Positions 41,056-50,818 of a stretch of 64,000 nt of DNA are shown here, one piece after another. Origin of the DNA: Catenuloplanes atrovinosus (GTDB taxonomy: Bacteria > Actinomycetota > Actinomycetes > Mycobacteriales > Micromonosporaceae); NCBI RefSeq assembly GCF_031458235.1, contig NZ_JAVDYB010000001.1, forward strand, positions 7,713,001 to 7,777,000. Reading direction: 5' to 3'. Position 1 is the stretch's first letter, and each line of letters starts with the position of its first letter. The notes under the pieces were generated by a model, which worked only from the letters and a program-made list of their open reading frames with translations, was not told the origin of the DNA and searched no databases. A program made the position numbers and the translations under genes.

Positions 41056-41733
41056 TCAGGCGAACAGCGCGAAGTAGATCGCGATGTGGTGGCAGATCGC
41101 GGCGACCAGCGTGCAGGCGTGGAAGAACTCGTGGTGACCGAAGACGGTCGGCCACGGGTTCGGCTTGCGCAGCGCGTAGAAGACCGCGCCGATGCTGTAC
41201 ATCGCGCCGCCCACGACCAGCAGCACCAGCGCGGCGACGCCGCCGTTGTGCAGGATGTCCGGCAGGACCGCGACCGCGACCCAGCCGAGCGCGATGTAGA
41301 GCGGCGCGCCGACCCAGCGCGGCAGGTGCGGCCAGATCAGCTTGAGCGCCACGCCGAGTATCGCGCCGGCCCAGACGACGCCGAGCAGGATCTCGGACTT
41401 CGGCGAGGGCAGGAGCAGCAGGCAGAACGGGGTGTACGTACCGGCGATGAACACGAAGATCATCGAGTGGTCCATCCGGCGCATGATCTGGTAGCCACGC
41501 GGGCTCCAGACACGCCGATGGTAGAGCGCGCTGGTGCCGAACAGGCCGCACACGGTGAGGCTGTAGACGGCACAACTGAGCACCGGCGTCCAGCCCGGAC
41601 GGGCCAGTGCGAGTGAGCAGAGGACGATGCCGCAGACCAACGCGACGAAGAACGCGTAGAAGTGCAACCAACCGCGCAGGCGGGGTTTGCCGAGGTCCAG
41701 CGGCTTGAGGCGAGCGGGGGCTTCGGTGGTCAC
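41056..41733 (-). CDS. Hemolysin III/PAQR-family membrane protein
   Basis: A 225-residue integral membrane protein with seven hydrophobic helices. The family markers are GTSALYHRRVWS after helix 2 and MDHSMIFVFIAGTYTPF at helix 3 (conserved Asp-His), then the C-terminal HHEFFHACTLVAAICHHIAIYF with the metal-binding histidines of the PAQR/YqfA group. Despite the historical name, most such proteins are not toxins; a hydrolase or homeostasis role in membrane lipids is suspected. The GTG start at 41733 lies 94 bp from the divergent pxpA start. Confidence 0.92.
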   Translation of the reverse strand: MTTEAPARLKPLDLGKPRLRGWLHFYAFFVALVCGIVLCSLALARPGWTPVLSCAVYSLTVCGLFGTSALYHRRVWSPRGYQIMRRMDHSMIFVFIAGTYTPFCLLLLPSPKSEILLGVVWAGAILGVALKLIWPHLPRWVGAPLYIALGWVAVAVLPDILHNGGVAALVLLVVGGAMYSIGAVFYALRKPNPWPTVFGHHEFFHACTLVAAICHHIAIYFALFA

Positions 41734-41827
41734 GCCCCTAAGGTTACGGCACCGTAGGTTACCTCGAAGTAGTGAAGCGGCTCACGCGCTTGGAGTGTCG
41801 CGGCGGGGACGACTACCGTGCGAAGCC

Positions 41828-42577
41828 ATGGATCTCAACGCTGACCTGGGTGAGGGCTTCGGCGTCTGGCAGCTCGGCGACGACGAGGCGCTGCTGGACC
41901 TGGTGACCTCCGCGAACGTCGCCTGCGGCTTCCACGGCGGCGACCCCTCGATCATGCGCTCGGTCTGCGCCGCCGCGGCCGACCGTGGCGTGACGATCGG
42001 TGCCCAGGTCGGCTACCGCGACCTGGCCGGCTTCGGCCGCCGCCGCATCGAGTACCGGCGCGAGGACCTGCGCGACGAGATCATCTACCAGATCGCCGCG
42101 CTCGACGGCTTCGCCCGCGTGGCCGGCGACCGCGTCCGGTACGTCAAGCCGCACGGCGCGCTCTACAACACCGCCGCCGTCGACGAGCTCCAGGCCACCG
42201 CCGTGGTCGACGCGATCACCGACTACGACGCCGGCCTCCCCGTGCTCTGCCAGCCCGGCTCCGTCCTCGCCCGCCTCGCCGCCGACGCCGGCCTGCGCGT
42301 GGTCGGCGAGGGCTTCGCCGACCGCGCCTACCTCCCCGACGGCCGTCTCGTCCCCCGCACCAACCCCGACGCCGTCATCCACAACTCCGCCGCCGTCGCC
42401 GACCGCGTCGTCCAGATGGCCGTCGACCACACCGTCACCGCGATCGACGGCACCACCGTCCCCTGCCCCGTCGACTCCATCTGCCTCCACGGCGACACCG
42501 CCGGCGCCGTCGACCTCGCCCGCCGCGTCCGCGCCTCCCTCCTCGACGCCGGCCTGACCCTCACGTCCTTCGCCTGA
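41828..42577 (+). CDS. pxpA: 5-oxoprolinase subunit A (LamB/YcsF family)
   Basis: A 249-residue protein starting with the family hallmark MDLNADLGEGFG. Next come SANVACGFHGGDPSIM, YRDLAGFGRR and VKPHGALYN, and a C-terminal SICLHGDTAGAVDLA. PxpA works with PxpB and PxpC to hydrolyse 5-oxoproline to glutamate with ATP. The pxpB/pxpC genes are not adjacent here, which is somewhat unusual because the three are often clustered. ATG at 41828 begins the conserved domain. Third positions are almost uniformly C in the last third. Confidence 0.93.
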   Translation: MDLNADLGEGFGVWQLGDDEALLDLVTSANVACGFHGGDPSIMRSVCAAAADRGVTIGAQVGYRDLAGFGRRRIEYRREDLRDEIIYQIAALDGFARVAGDRVRYVKPHGALYNTAAVDELQATAVVDAITDYDAGLPVLCQPGSVLARLAADAGLRVVGEGFADRAYLPDGRLVPRTNPDAVIHNSAAVADRVVQMAVDHTVTAIDGTTVPCPVDSICLHGDTAGAVDLARRVRASLLDAGLTLTSFA

Positions 42578-42614
42578 CGCAAGGCTCGTTCTCTAGATCA
42601 AAACCTTTGCCTTG

Positions 42615-42703
42615 CCCGCTTCCGGCCCGGTTGCGGCCCGCGGGAGCATGTACCTGCTGCGCCCCTAAGCCGGAGTAAACGCCGAGCCCACGCCGGAAGC
42701 GGG
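42615..42703. repeat. Intergenic inverted repeat at a convergent junction
   Basis: CCCGCTTCCGGC (42615-42626) and its exact complement GCCGGAAGCGGG (42692-42703) flank 65 nt. The interior contains CCCGCGGGAGCATG. Both sequences recur in the other convergent gap at 52558-52597, where the second one is inverted. This probably acts as a bidirectional terminator or is a small palindromic repeat element. Confidence 0.65.
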
Positions 42704-42715
42704 GGATTTTGGACT

Positions 42716-44545
42716 TTAGGAGTCCATGCCGCGGAGGATCAGCGGAAGGCGGGAGGGGGCGCCGGGGGTGATGGTGATCGGGACGCCCCAGTCCTGGCGG
42801 GTGAGGTGGCAGGCGGCGTGTTCGGCGTCGATGTCGCAGGTGGCGGCCTGCGCCACGACCTGGAGGACGCCGCCGGGGACGTCGGGGTTGAGGCGCAGCG
42901 TGCGGGACAGTTCCGTGGTGGTGCCGGCGCCGTCGAGCAGCAGCTCGGGTGGGGAGGCGCTGACCACCAGGCGGGTGGAGGGGCCGAACGTCTCGTCGAG
43001 CTTCTGGCCGGGCGCGGGCGTGAAGATGATGTCCAGTGTGGCGTCGCCGGGGGCGAGCGGCGTCGCGGGACGTTCGGTGCGGTGGCGGGTGCCCTCGGCG
43101 GACACGCCGGCCGCCTCCAGCGCGCCGGGTGCGAGCCGGGTGAGCCGGTGCGCGGCGGACTCGACCACCAGGACCGCGCCGTCCGGGGTGAGGACCAGGT
43201 CGCTGGGCTCGGCGAGGCCGCGGTCGACCGTGGTGACCTCGTCGGTGTCCGGGGCGTAGCGGCGGACCGCGCCGTTGTAGGTGTCGGCGATCAGCACGGA
43301 GCCGTCGGGGAGCGCGCAGACGCCGAGCGGGTGCTGGAGCAGCGCCTGCGCGGCCGGGCCGTCCATGTGGCCGAAGTCGAAGAGGCCCTGGCCGACCGCG
43401 GTGTGCAGCTCGCCGCCGGCGATCCAGCGCAGCGCGGAGGTCTCGCTGTCGGCGATCCACAGGCGGGTGCCGTCGGCGGAGACGGAGAGGCCGGACGGCT
43501 GGGCCATCCACACGTCCGGGATCGGGCCGTCGCGCAGCGCCTCGACCGTGGTGCCGGCGTAGACCCCGGCGGTACGCGTGATCGGGTCGAACCACCACAG
43601 CTGGTGGATGCCGGCCATCGCGATGATCACCCGGTCCTCGAACCAGGCCACGTCCCACGGCGAGGAGAGGTCGACCGCGAGCGCGTCGTGGGCGTGGTCG
43701 TCCGGCGCGGACCGCCACTGACGTCCGCTGCCGGCGATCGTGGTGACCGTGCCGTCCGCGAGCCGTACGCCCCGGAGCAGGTGGTTGACCGTGTCGGCGA
43801 CCACCACGTCGTAGCCGGCGACCTCCGCGGCGTGCGCCGGAAGCAGGCAGAGGCCCTGCGGCTCGGAGAACGACGGCGCCGCGTCGGACCGGCCGCGCGC
43901 GCCGGTGCCGATCCGGCGGACCACGTCGCCGTCCGGCGTGACCTCGGCGAGCGAGTGCCGGGCCGAGTCGGAGACCAGCAGGTTGCCGTTCGGCAGCGAC
44001 ACGGCCTTGCCCGGGAAGCGCAGCGGGGTCTCGGCCTCGGCGGGCGGCACGTATGGGCTGTCGCCGCGGCGCAGCGTGCCCTTCGCGTCGTGCGTGGCGA
44101 TCAGCTCGTCGACCAGCCGGGCCAGGCCCTCCGCGTGGCCCTCGCCGGCCATCGACGCGACCAGGTAACCCTCCGGGTCGACGACCGCGAGCGTCGGCCA
44201 GGCCTTCGCCGCGTACTGCTGCCACATCAGCAGGTCCGGATCGTCGAGGACCGGATGCGGTACGCCGTAGCGCTCCACGGCTGCGGCCAGCGCGTCCGGG
44301 TCGCGCTCGTGCTCGAACTTGGGCGAGTGCACGCCGACGATGACCAGGACGTCGCCGTACTTCTCCTCCAGCGGCCGGAGTTCGTCCAGCACGTGCAGGC
44401 AGTTGATGCAGCAGAACGTCCAGAAGTCCAGGACGACGATCTTCCCGCGGAGCCGGGCCAGCGTCAGGTCGGTGCCGCCGGTGTTCAGCCAGCCTCGGCC
44501 CCGGAGCTCGGGTGCGCGGACCCGGCCCTGCGGTGTGTTGCTCAT
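42716..44545 (-). CDS. Thioredoxin-like/NHL-repeat protein
   Basis: A 609-residue cytoplasmic-looking fusion. The N-terminal thioredoxin-like (AhpC/TSA/DipZ-C-type) domain (about 1-155) has the redox site WTFCCINCLH, an extra Cys before a CxxC. An NHL beta-propeller follows (about 170-460), visible as repeated units such as LPNGNLLVSDSARHSLAEV, GYDVVVADTVNHLLRGV, LWIADSETSALRW and GSVLIADTYNGAVRRY. The C-terminal 100 residues form a beta-rich domain. The NHLRC2-like architecture is known in bacteria and animals but its function is unclear; redox-linked scaffolding is a guess. The ATG at 44545 has AAGAGGAAC upstream. It is in the same orientation as the large membrane protein 23 nt upstream, so co-transcription is likely. 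Confidence 0.88.
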   Translation of the reverse strand: MSNTPQGRVRAPELRGRGWLNTGGTDLTLARLRGKIVVLDFWTFCCINCLHVLDELRPLEEKYGDVLVIVGVHSPKFEHERDPDALAAAVERYGVPHPVLDDPDLLMWQQYAAKAWPTLAVVDPEGYLVASMAGEGHAEGLARLVDELIATHDAKGTLRRGDSPYVPPAEAETPLRFPGKAVSLPNGNLLVSDSARHSLAEVTPDGDVVRRIGTGARGRSDAAPSFSEPQGLCLLPAHAAEVAGYDVVVADTVNHLLRGVRLADGTVTTIAGSGRQWRSAPDDHAHDALAVDLSSPWDVAWFEDRVIIAMAGIHQLWWFDPITRTAGVYAGTTVEALRDGPIPDVWMAQPSGLSVSADGTRLWIADSETSALRWIAGGELHTAVGQGLFDFGHMDGPAAQALLQHPLGVCALPDGSVLIADTYNGAVRRYAPDTDEVTTVDRGLAEPSDLVLTPDGAVLVVESAAHRLTRLAPGALEAAGVSAEGTRHRTERPATPLAPGDATLDIIFTPAPGQKLDETFGPSTRLVVSASPPELLLDGAGTTTELSRTLRLNPDVPGGVLQVVAQAATCDIDAEHAACHLTRQDWGVPITITPGAPSRLPLILRGMDS

Positions 44546-44568
44546 CGTTCCTCTTGTCGTGCGGTGGT

Positions 44569-47500
44569 TCAGCCGGTGGTGGTGGTCTGCCCCCCGGCGG
44601 GCGCGCCGCCGGCCGGGACGGCGGGCGACAGGCAGAGCACCTCGCCGGCGGTGTGGATCTCGATGAACGGCTGAGCCGGATCCGTGCACTGGTCCTTGGT
44701 CTGCGCCCGGGACACGACCGTGAACGCGCCCGGCTCCGAGCACCCGGCCGCGACGGGCTGGCTGCCGTTCTGCCGCACGCACTCGCCGACCGGCACGTCG
44801 AACGACGCCGCGGAGTCCTTGGACGACGACATCAGCCACACCAGCAGCAGCGGGACCACGACGAGCAGCGCGGCCACGACGACCACCGCGATGAGCACGC
44901 CGCCGTTACCGCCCTTCTTCGGCGGGGGCAGCGGGTCCTTCACCGGCTCCGGCTCCGCGGCCTTGAACTTGTCGAACGCGTCCTGGTCGGCGTCGTCGAA
45001 GCCGCGCGGCTGGTCGAACCCGCCCTGGCTGCCACCGAAGCCACCGGGGGCGCTGCCGAACACGGCCGTGTTGCTGCCGAACGACGGCGGACCGCCGGCA
45101 CCCGGGCCGGACCCGAACGCCGAGTCGTCCTGCTGCGGCGGCATGCCGAACCCGTCGTGCTGCGACGGCGCGAAACCGTCGTGCTGCTGCGGCCCGCCGA
45201 AGCCCTCGTGCTGCTGGGGCGGCGGTCCGAAGCCCTCGTGCTGCTGCGGGGGCGTGCCGAAGGCCTCGTGCTGCTGGGGCGGCGGTCCGAAGCCCTCGTG
45301 CTGCTGCGGCGGCGCGCCGAAGCCGTCGTTGCGCGGGGGAGCGGCGGCGAAACCGGCGCTCGCGCCGGGCGCGCCCGGGTAGCCGTCGTCGTCGAAGCCG
45401 CGTCCGCCGCCCATCGAGCCGCGCGGGTCGACCGACCGGCCGTCGACGACCTGTCCCGGGTACGGCAGACCGCCGCCGACCGCGAAGTGCGGCGGCTGGG
45501 CCTCGGCCGGCGGCTCCTCCCGCTGCTGACCGTGCGCGAAGCCGTTGACCGGCCCGTGCTCCTGGTGCGGCTGAGCGAACGCGCCGGGGGCGCCGGGCGC
45601 GTTCGGCGCGTCGAATCCACCCCACGCGGGCGAGCCACCGGAAACCGGCGATCCGGAGATCGGGGAACCGGAGACCGGGGAACCGGAGATCGGCGTGCCA
45701 CTGACCGGCGCGCGGGAGATGGGAGACGCCTCGTCCGGCTCCGGCGTGGCGGCCTTGCCGTACACCCGGGCCTGGCCCTTGCTCGCCGGGGGCGGCAGCG
45801 GCTGGTCCGGCGGCGGCGTGATCTTGCTGGCGGTCGGCACGGATGCGCTGCCCGCGACCGCGCGACCGGTGGCCGGCGCGTCGGCGGGCGGCTCCGTGGC
45901 GGGCGGCGGCGACGAGACCGGAGCGGAGGGCGGCGCGACCGACGCGCGCGCCACCCCGGCGGAGCCGCTGGCGGGCGGCCCGTACGGCGAGGCGGCCGGG
46001 AAGTCGGACGGCGTGCGCGGCTGCGGCACCTGCGCCGGGTCGTGCGACTGCTCCGCGGCGTACGACGGGCCGAAGTCGGGCTCGGACCCGAACCCGCCGG
46101 ACTGCACCGCGAAGCGGCCGGACTCGCTCGCCGGGCCCTCCTCCGCCGCGGGGGTACCGTACGTGCCCGGCTGCGCCTGCCCGAAGCCACCGGACCCGGC
46201 GGACGGGACCTGCCCGAAGCCACCGGAGCCGCCGAAGCCACCCTGCTCGGCGGGCGCGGGCTGGGCCGGGGGCGTGCTCTCCCGGAAGCCACCTTCGGCC
46301 TCCCCGAACGAGCCGCGGCCGGCCGGCGCCGTGCCGAAGCCCTCGGCCGGGGCCTGCCCGAACCCGCTCGACGAGGACGGCGCCTGGCCGAAGGTGCCGG
46401 ACGAGTTCGGGTTGTTGGCGCCGAAGCCGTTGAACGAGCCGCCGAACGAGGTCGGCATGGAGGTGCGCGAACTCTCCGGGTCGTCCGGCGGCGGGGTGGA
46501 CGCGAAGCTCGCGCCCGGCACCCGGACCGGCGGATTCCACGGCTCGGGCTGCGGCTCCTCGGGCGCGGTGTCGACGCCCTGGTGACCGGCCGCGGCACCG
46601 CGCGTGAACGCGCCCGCGCCGAAGCCGGAGAAGCCGCCGGAGGCGTCCTCGGGCTGCTCGGCGGCCGGCGGCACCTGCGCGCGCCCGCCATCACCGGCGG
46701 CGCCACCGGCACCACCGGCGCCCCCGCGCCGGTTGGAGAGGTCGAACCCGCTGTACGTGCTCTCGGACGGCGGCTCGAACTGGCCCGGCGCACGCTGCGG
46801 CAGCCCGTGGCGGCCGGACGCATTCGGATCGGCCGGGAAGGAGCCGCTGCCGGAGACCGGCGCGTCCGAGGACGGCGTGGCGGGCGTGGCCGGGGCCCAG
46901 GCCTCCGGCGGCAGCCCGCTGCGCTCGTAGGCCGGCTGCTGCGCGGGCGCGTCGTAGTCGTAGGAGGGCTGCGCGGCGGCGGCGCCCCACGAAGGCTGGG
47001 CCGGCGCGGGCGGCTGGGCCGGGGCCGGCGGCTGCTCGGGTGTGGCGTCCCACGGCGAGGTGCCGGGCTGCTGCTGGCGGGCGGACTGGTCGGCGCCCGG
47101 GTAGGCGGAGCCCTTCCAGTGCTGGGTGGCCTCCGCGTACGACTCGCCCTCGTCGTTCCCCTCGGACCGGCTGTACGGGTTGTACGGCGCCGGCTCCGCG
47201 CCGAAGGTGGCGGGCGGGGGCGGCGGCACCGAGGCCGCGCCGGAGACGGTGGCCCGGCCGCCGAAGCCGGGAGTGGAGCCGCCGCCGAACGTGCGTGGCT
47301 GCTCGGCCGACGGGTCCGGCGCGGCCGGCGCCCATCGGGACTGCGCGGGCGCGGACGACTCGGCCGAGGGCCCCCAGTTCGGCGGGGACGGCGCCGCGGG
47401 CGGCTCCGGCGTCACGCTGGGTGACCATGAGGTCTGGCTCGGCCACTCGTTCGCACCGCTGTCGGGGGCGGCCTCCGGACGCGCGGCGGGTGCGGCCGGC

Positions 47501-47706
47501 CACCGGGGAACGCCGGCGGACGCGATGCCGCGCTGGGGCATGCCGGGCGCCTGCGCGGCACCGGCCGCGGGCTGCTGCGGCGGCACGTTGCCCCCGGAAC
47601 GGTACGGGTTGAAGCTCTCGGCGCCCTCCGGCGGCGGTGTGCCACCGGTGCCCGGCGCCGCCTCGACCGGCTCGTCGCCGGCCTTGTGCAGGCCCTCGGA
47701 CGTCAT
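44569..47706 (-). CDS. Very large Pro/Gln/Gly-rich single-pass membrane protein (LppU-like C-terminus)
   Basis: A 1045-residue protein. About 930 residues are low-complexity cytoplasmic sequence rich in Pro, Gly, Gln, Ser and Phe, with many FGQAP, SGGFG and PVSGSPISGSP repeats and a run of ten-residue FGPPPQQHEG units encoded at 45197-45316. A single transmembrane helix (VLIAVVVVAALLVVVPLLLVWLM) is followed by a small extracellular domain of about 75 residues with four cysteines (GECV, AAGC, DQCT, VLCL) of the LppU/SCO3897 type. The ATG at 47706 is chosen for GGAGGAGG directly upstream. Such disordered cytoplasmic regions suit multivalent or phosphorylation-dependent scaffolding, which is inference only. 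Confidence 0.85.
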   Translation of the reverse strand: MTSEGLHKAGDEPVEAAPGTGGTPPPEGAESFNPYRSGGNVPPQQPAAGAAQAPGMPQRGIASAGVPRWPAAPAARPEAAPDSGANEWPSQTSWSPSVTPEPPAAPSPPNWGPSAESSAPAQSRWAPAAPDPSAEQPRTFGGGSTPGFGGRATVSGAASVPPPPPATFGAEPAPYNPYSRSEGNDEGESYAEATQHWKGSAYPGADQSARQQQPGTSPWDATPEQPPAPAQPPAPAQPSWGAAAAQPSYDYDAPAQQPAYERSGLPPEAWAPATPATPSSDAPVSGSGSFPADPNASGRHGLPQRAPGQFEPPSESTYSGFDLSNRRGGAGGAGGAAGDGGRAQVPPAAEQPEDASGGFSGFGAGAFTRGAAAGHQGVDTAPEEPQPEPWNPPVRVPGASFASTPPPDDPESSRTSMPTSFGGSFNGFGANNPNSSGTFGQAPSSSSGFGQAPAEGFGTAPAGRGSFGEAEGGFRESTPPAQPAPAEQGGFGGSGGFGQVPSAGSGGFGQAQPGTYGTPAAEEGPASESGRFAVQSGGFGSEPDFGPSYAAEQSHDPAQVPQPRTPSDFPAASPYGPPASGSAGVARASVAPPSAPVSSPPPATEPPADAPATGRAVAGSASVPTASKITPPPDQPLPPPASKGQARVYGKAATPEPDEASPISRAPVSGTPISGSPVSGSPISGSPVSGGSPAWGGFDAPNAPGAPGAFAQPHQEHGPVNGFAHGQQREEPPAEAQPPHFAVGGGLPYPGQVVDGRSVDPRGSMGGGRGFDDDGYPGAPGASAGFAAAPPRNDGFGAPPQQHEGFGPPPQQHEAFGTPPQQHEGFGPPPQQHEGFGGPQQHDGFAPSQHDGFGMPPQQDDSAFGSGPGAGGPPSFGSNTAVFGSAPGGFGGSQGGFDQPRGFDDADQDAFDKFKAAEPEPVKDPLPPPKKGGNGGVLIAVVVVAALLVVVPLLLVWLMSSSKDSAASFDVPVGECVRQNGSQPVAAGCSEPGAFTVVSRAQTKDQCTDPAQPFIEIHTAGEVLCLSPAVPAGGAPAGGQTTTTG
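45197..45316. repeat. 30-bp coding tandem repeat (FGPPPQQHEG units)
   Basis: Four 30-bp units start at 45197, 45227, 45257 and 45287, with degenerate units on both sides (about 45130-45345). Each encodes ten residues of the pattern F-G-x-P-P-Q-Q-H-E-G/A. The period is a multiple of three, so copy-number change would keep the frame. Confidence 0.92.
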
Positions 47707-47997
47707 CTGCGCCTCCTCCATCGCGTGTCGGCCGGGTCCGCCTGGCCAGGGCCTCGGCTGTGCCGAGCAGCAGATCAGAGACCTTGTCGCCGGCAGCCGG
47801 TGGTCGCCCGCCGGGCCGCCCGGCCCGGTCGGCGACCACGTGGCCCGTGGTCTTACCGGTCGGGTCGCGCCCCCGGTCCCGGTGCCTCCCGCCGGTGGGT
47901 GCCGGAGGGGCGGACACGTGGGTGGCCGTGGTGTGGCGACCGAGCCCAACCGTACCGGGCGCCATAGCAGGTCGGAAATACGGACCCGGATACGCGA
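47707..47997. other. Leader region of the large membrane-protein gene
   Basis: About 290 nt upstream of the 1045-residue protein gene. It should contain that gene's promoter. No small gene or repeat was recognised. Confidence 0.4.
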
Positions 47998-48052
47998 CGG
48001 CCCGCCGGGGCGGTTCGCGCCGACATTTCAGGCGCGTTCACCCGGCGGGCCG
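47998..48052 (-). terminator. Nested-hairpin terminator after the 48-aa gene
   Basis: Outer arms CGGCCCGCCGGG (47998-48009) and CCCGGCGGGCCG (48041-48052) enclose an inner CGCGCC/GGCGCG stem. It lies 64 nt downstream of the small minus-strand gene. Confidence 0.7.
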
Positions 48053-48116
48053 AGGGGTTCCGTGTTACCCGGGCCGTGGGTACGGCCACGCGGGTCAACT
48101 CAGTGAGGTTGGTGGG

Positions 48117-48263
48117 TTACCCGTAGTGACGCTGAGCGATGGCGAGGATCTCCTCGCGCAGCGCTGGGGTGTTGGCGGAGCGCAGCGCGCGCTCGATCGC
48201 GCGGTTCCGACGGGCGGTCTCGCGCGCGGCCCGGATCCGGCTGATCATGCTCATGACTTTCAT
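48117..48263 (-). CDS. Small conserved helical protein (48 aa)
   Basis: A 48-residue Arg/Ala-rich protein: MKVMSMISRIRAARETARRN followed by RAIERALRSANTPALREEIL and AIAQRHYG. Similar short basic helical proteins with the ISRIRxAR...LDRALxxAPTPAxRDELLxIA pattern are common in actinobacteria and of unknown function. AGGAG lies 2 nt upstream of ATG 48263 and 11 nt upstream of an in-frame ATG at 48254, so the start may be the latter. It stands alone, with a hairpin terminator downstream. Confidence 0.6.
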   Translation of the reverse strand: MKVMSMISRIRAARETARRNRAIERALRSANTPALREEILAIAQRHYG

Positions 48264-48405
48264 CACTCCTGGTGGTCCGACCGGTCGCATCCGATCTGGT
48301 AACCCCAGTGAAACATAAGATCGGCTTCTGATGCCAACGATTATGAGGTGATCGCAGCCACTTGCCTAAGGATCGTCGGGAAGAGATGAGATGGCCAGAA
48401 GAAAA

Positions 48406-48441
48406 ACCGTGCCCCCACCGGATGGCCGGTGGGGGCACGGT
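48406..48441 (-). terminator. Terminator of the branched-chain dehydrogenase operon
   Basis: Perfect 16-bp stem ACCGTGCCCCCACCGG / CCGGTGGGGGCACGGT with loop ATGG. On the minus strand it is followed by a T-rich run (complement of GAAGAAAAA). It lies 24 nt after the E2 stop. Confidence 0.93.
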
Positions 48442-48464
48442 CGATGAACGTCGCGCGGCGGAGA

Positions 48465-49829
<1,365 letters not shown>

Positions 49830-49837
49830 CGGGCCCC

Positions 49838-50818
49838 TCACCAGCCGTAGGTGCGGTCGACGGCGTCGAGCACCCGGTCCAGGTCGGGCAGATACTCCTC
49901 CTCGACGCGGGCCGCTGGGTACGGGGTGTCGAAGCCCGTGACCCGCAGCACCGGCGACTCCAGCGAGTAGAAGCACTCCTCGGTGACCCGGGCCGCGACC
50001 TCCGCGCCGAGACCCACGTTGGACGGCGCCTCGTGCACCACCACGCACCGGCCGGTGCGGCGGACCGACTCGTAGACCGGGCCGAGGTCCAGCGGCGACA
50101 GGCTGCGCAGGTCGATCACCTCGAGCTGCCGCCCGTCCTCCGCGGCCGCGGTGGCGGCGTCGAGCGCGGTGCGGACCATCGGGCCGTACGCCACCACGGT
50201 CGCGTCCGTGCCGGGCCGGGCGACCCGGGCGGCGTGCAGCGGATAGGCCTCCGCCTCCGTGTCCACCTCGCCCTTCTCCCAGTAGCGGCGCTTCGGCTCC
50301 AGGAACACGATCGGGTCGTCGGACGCGATCGCCTGCTGGATCATCGTGTAGCCGTCGGACGGGTTGGAGCAGGTGACGACCTTGAGGCCGGGGGTGTGCG
50401 CGAAGTACGCCTCGGGCGACTCGGAGTGGTGCTCGACCGCGCCGATGCCGCCGCCGAACGGGATGCGGATCACGATCGGCAGCCGCACCATGCCGCGCGA
50501 GCGGTAGTGCATCTTCGCCACCTGGCTGACTATCTGGTCGTACGCCGGGTAGACGAAGCCGTCGAACTGGATCTCGCAAACCGGGCGGTAGCCGCGCAGC
50601 GCCAGGCCGATCGCGGTGCCGATGATCCCGGACTCGGCCAGCGGCGTGTCGATCACACGGTCCTCGCCGAAGTCCTTCTGCAGCCCGTCCGTGATCCGGA
50701 AGACGCCGCCGAGCTTGCCGACGTCCTCGCCCATGATGACGACCTTGGCATCCCGCTCCAGCGAGCGCCGGAGGCCGGCGTTCAGCGCCTTGCCGAGGGT
50801 CAGAACCTCTGCGGCCAT
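49838..50818 (-). CDS. Branched-chain 2-oxoacid dehydrogenase E1 beta subunit
   Basis: A 326-residue transketolase-type beta subunit. The family landmarks are MGEDVGKLGGVFRITDGLQKDFGEDRVIDTPLAESGIIGTAIG (TPP site at the subunit interface, Glu in LAES), HYRSRGMVRLPIVIRIPFGGG and EHHSESPEAYFAHTPGLKVV. RCVVVHEAP follows near the C-terminus. Together with E1alpha it decarboxylates branched 2-oxoacids, feeding leucine, valine and isoleucine breakdown and branched fatty-acid primers. The ATG overlaps the E1alpha stop by one base (TGATG). Confidence 0.94.
   Translation of the reverse strand: MAAEVLTLGKALNAGLRRSLERDAKVVIMGEDVGKLGGVFRITDGLQKDFGEDRVIDTPLAESGIIGTAIGLALRGYRPVCEIQFDGFVYPAYDQIVSQVAKMHYRSRGMVRLPIVIRIPFGGGIGAVEHHSESPEAYFAHTPGLKVVTCSNPSDGYTMIQQAIASDDPIVFLEPKRRYWEKGEVDTEAEAYPLHAARVARPGTDATVVAYGPMVRTALDAATAAAEDGRQLEVIDLRSLSPLDLGPVYESVRRTGRCVVVHEAPSNVGLGAEVAARVTEECFYSLESPVLRVTGFDTPYPAARVEEEYLPDLDRVLDAVDRTYGW

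Noticed and set aside
40864-41616. Plus-strand frame opposite hemolysin III
   Set aside because: It is antisense of a seven-helix protein with clear family motifs; the plus-strand product is low-complexity Arg/Asp/Gln.
44512-47424. Very long plus-strand frame opposite the large membrane protein
   Set aside because: It is the antisense of a GC-rich coding sequence with strong codon bias; its product is Arg/Gly/Leu noise, while the minus-strand gene has a signal-quality start, repeats in frame, a membrane helix and a Cys-rich domain.
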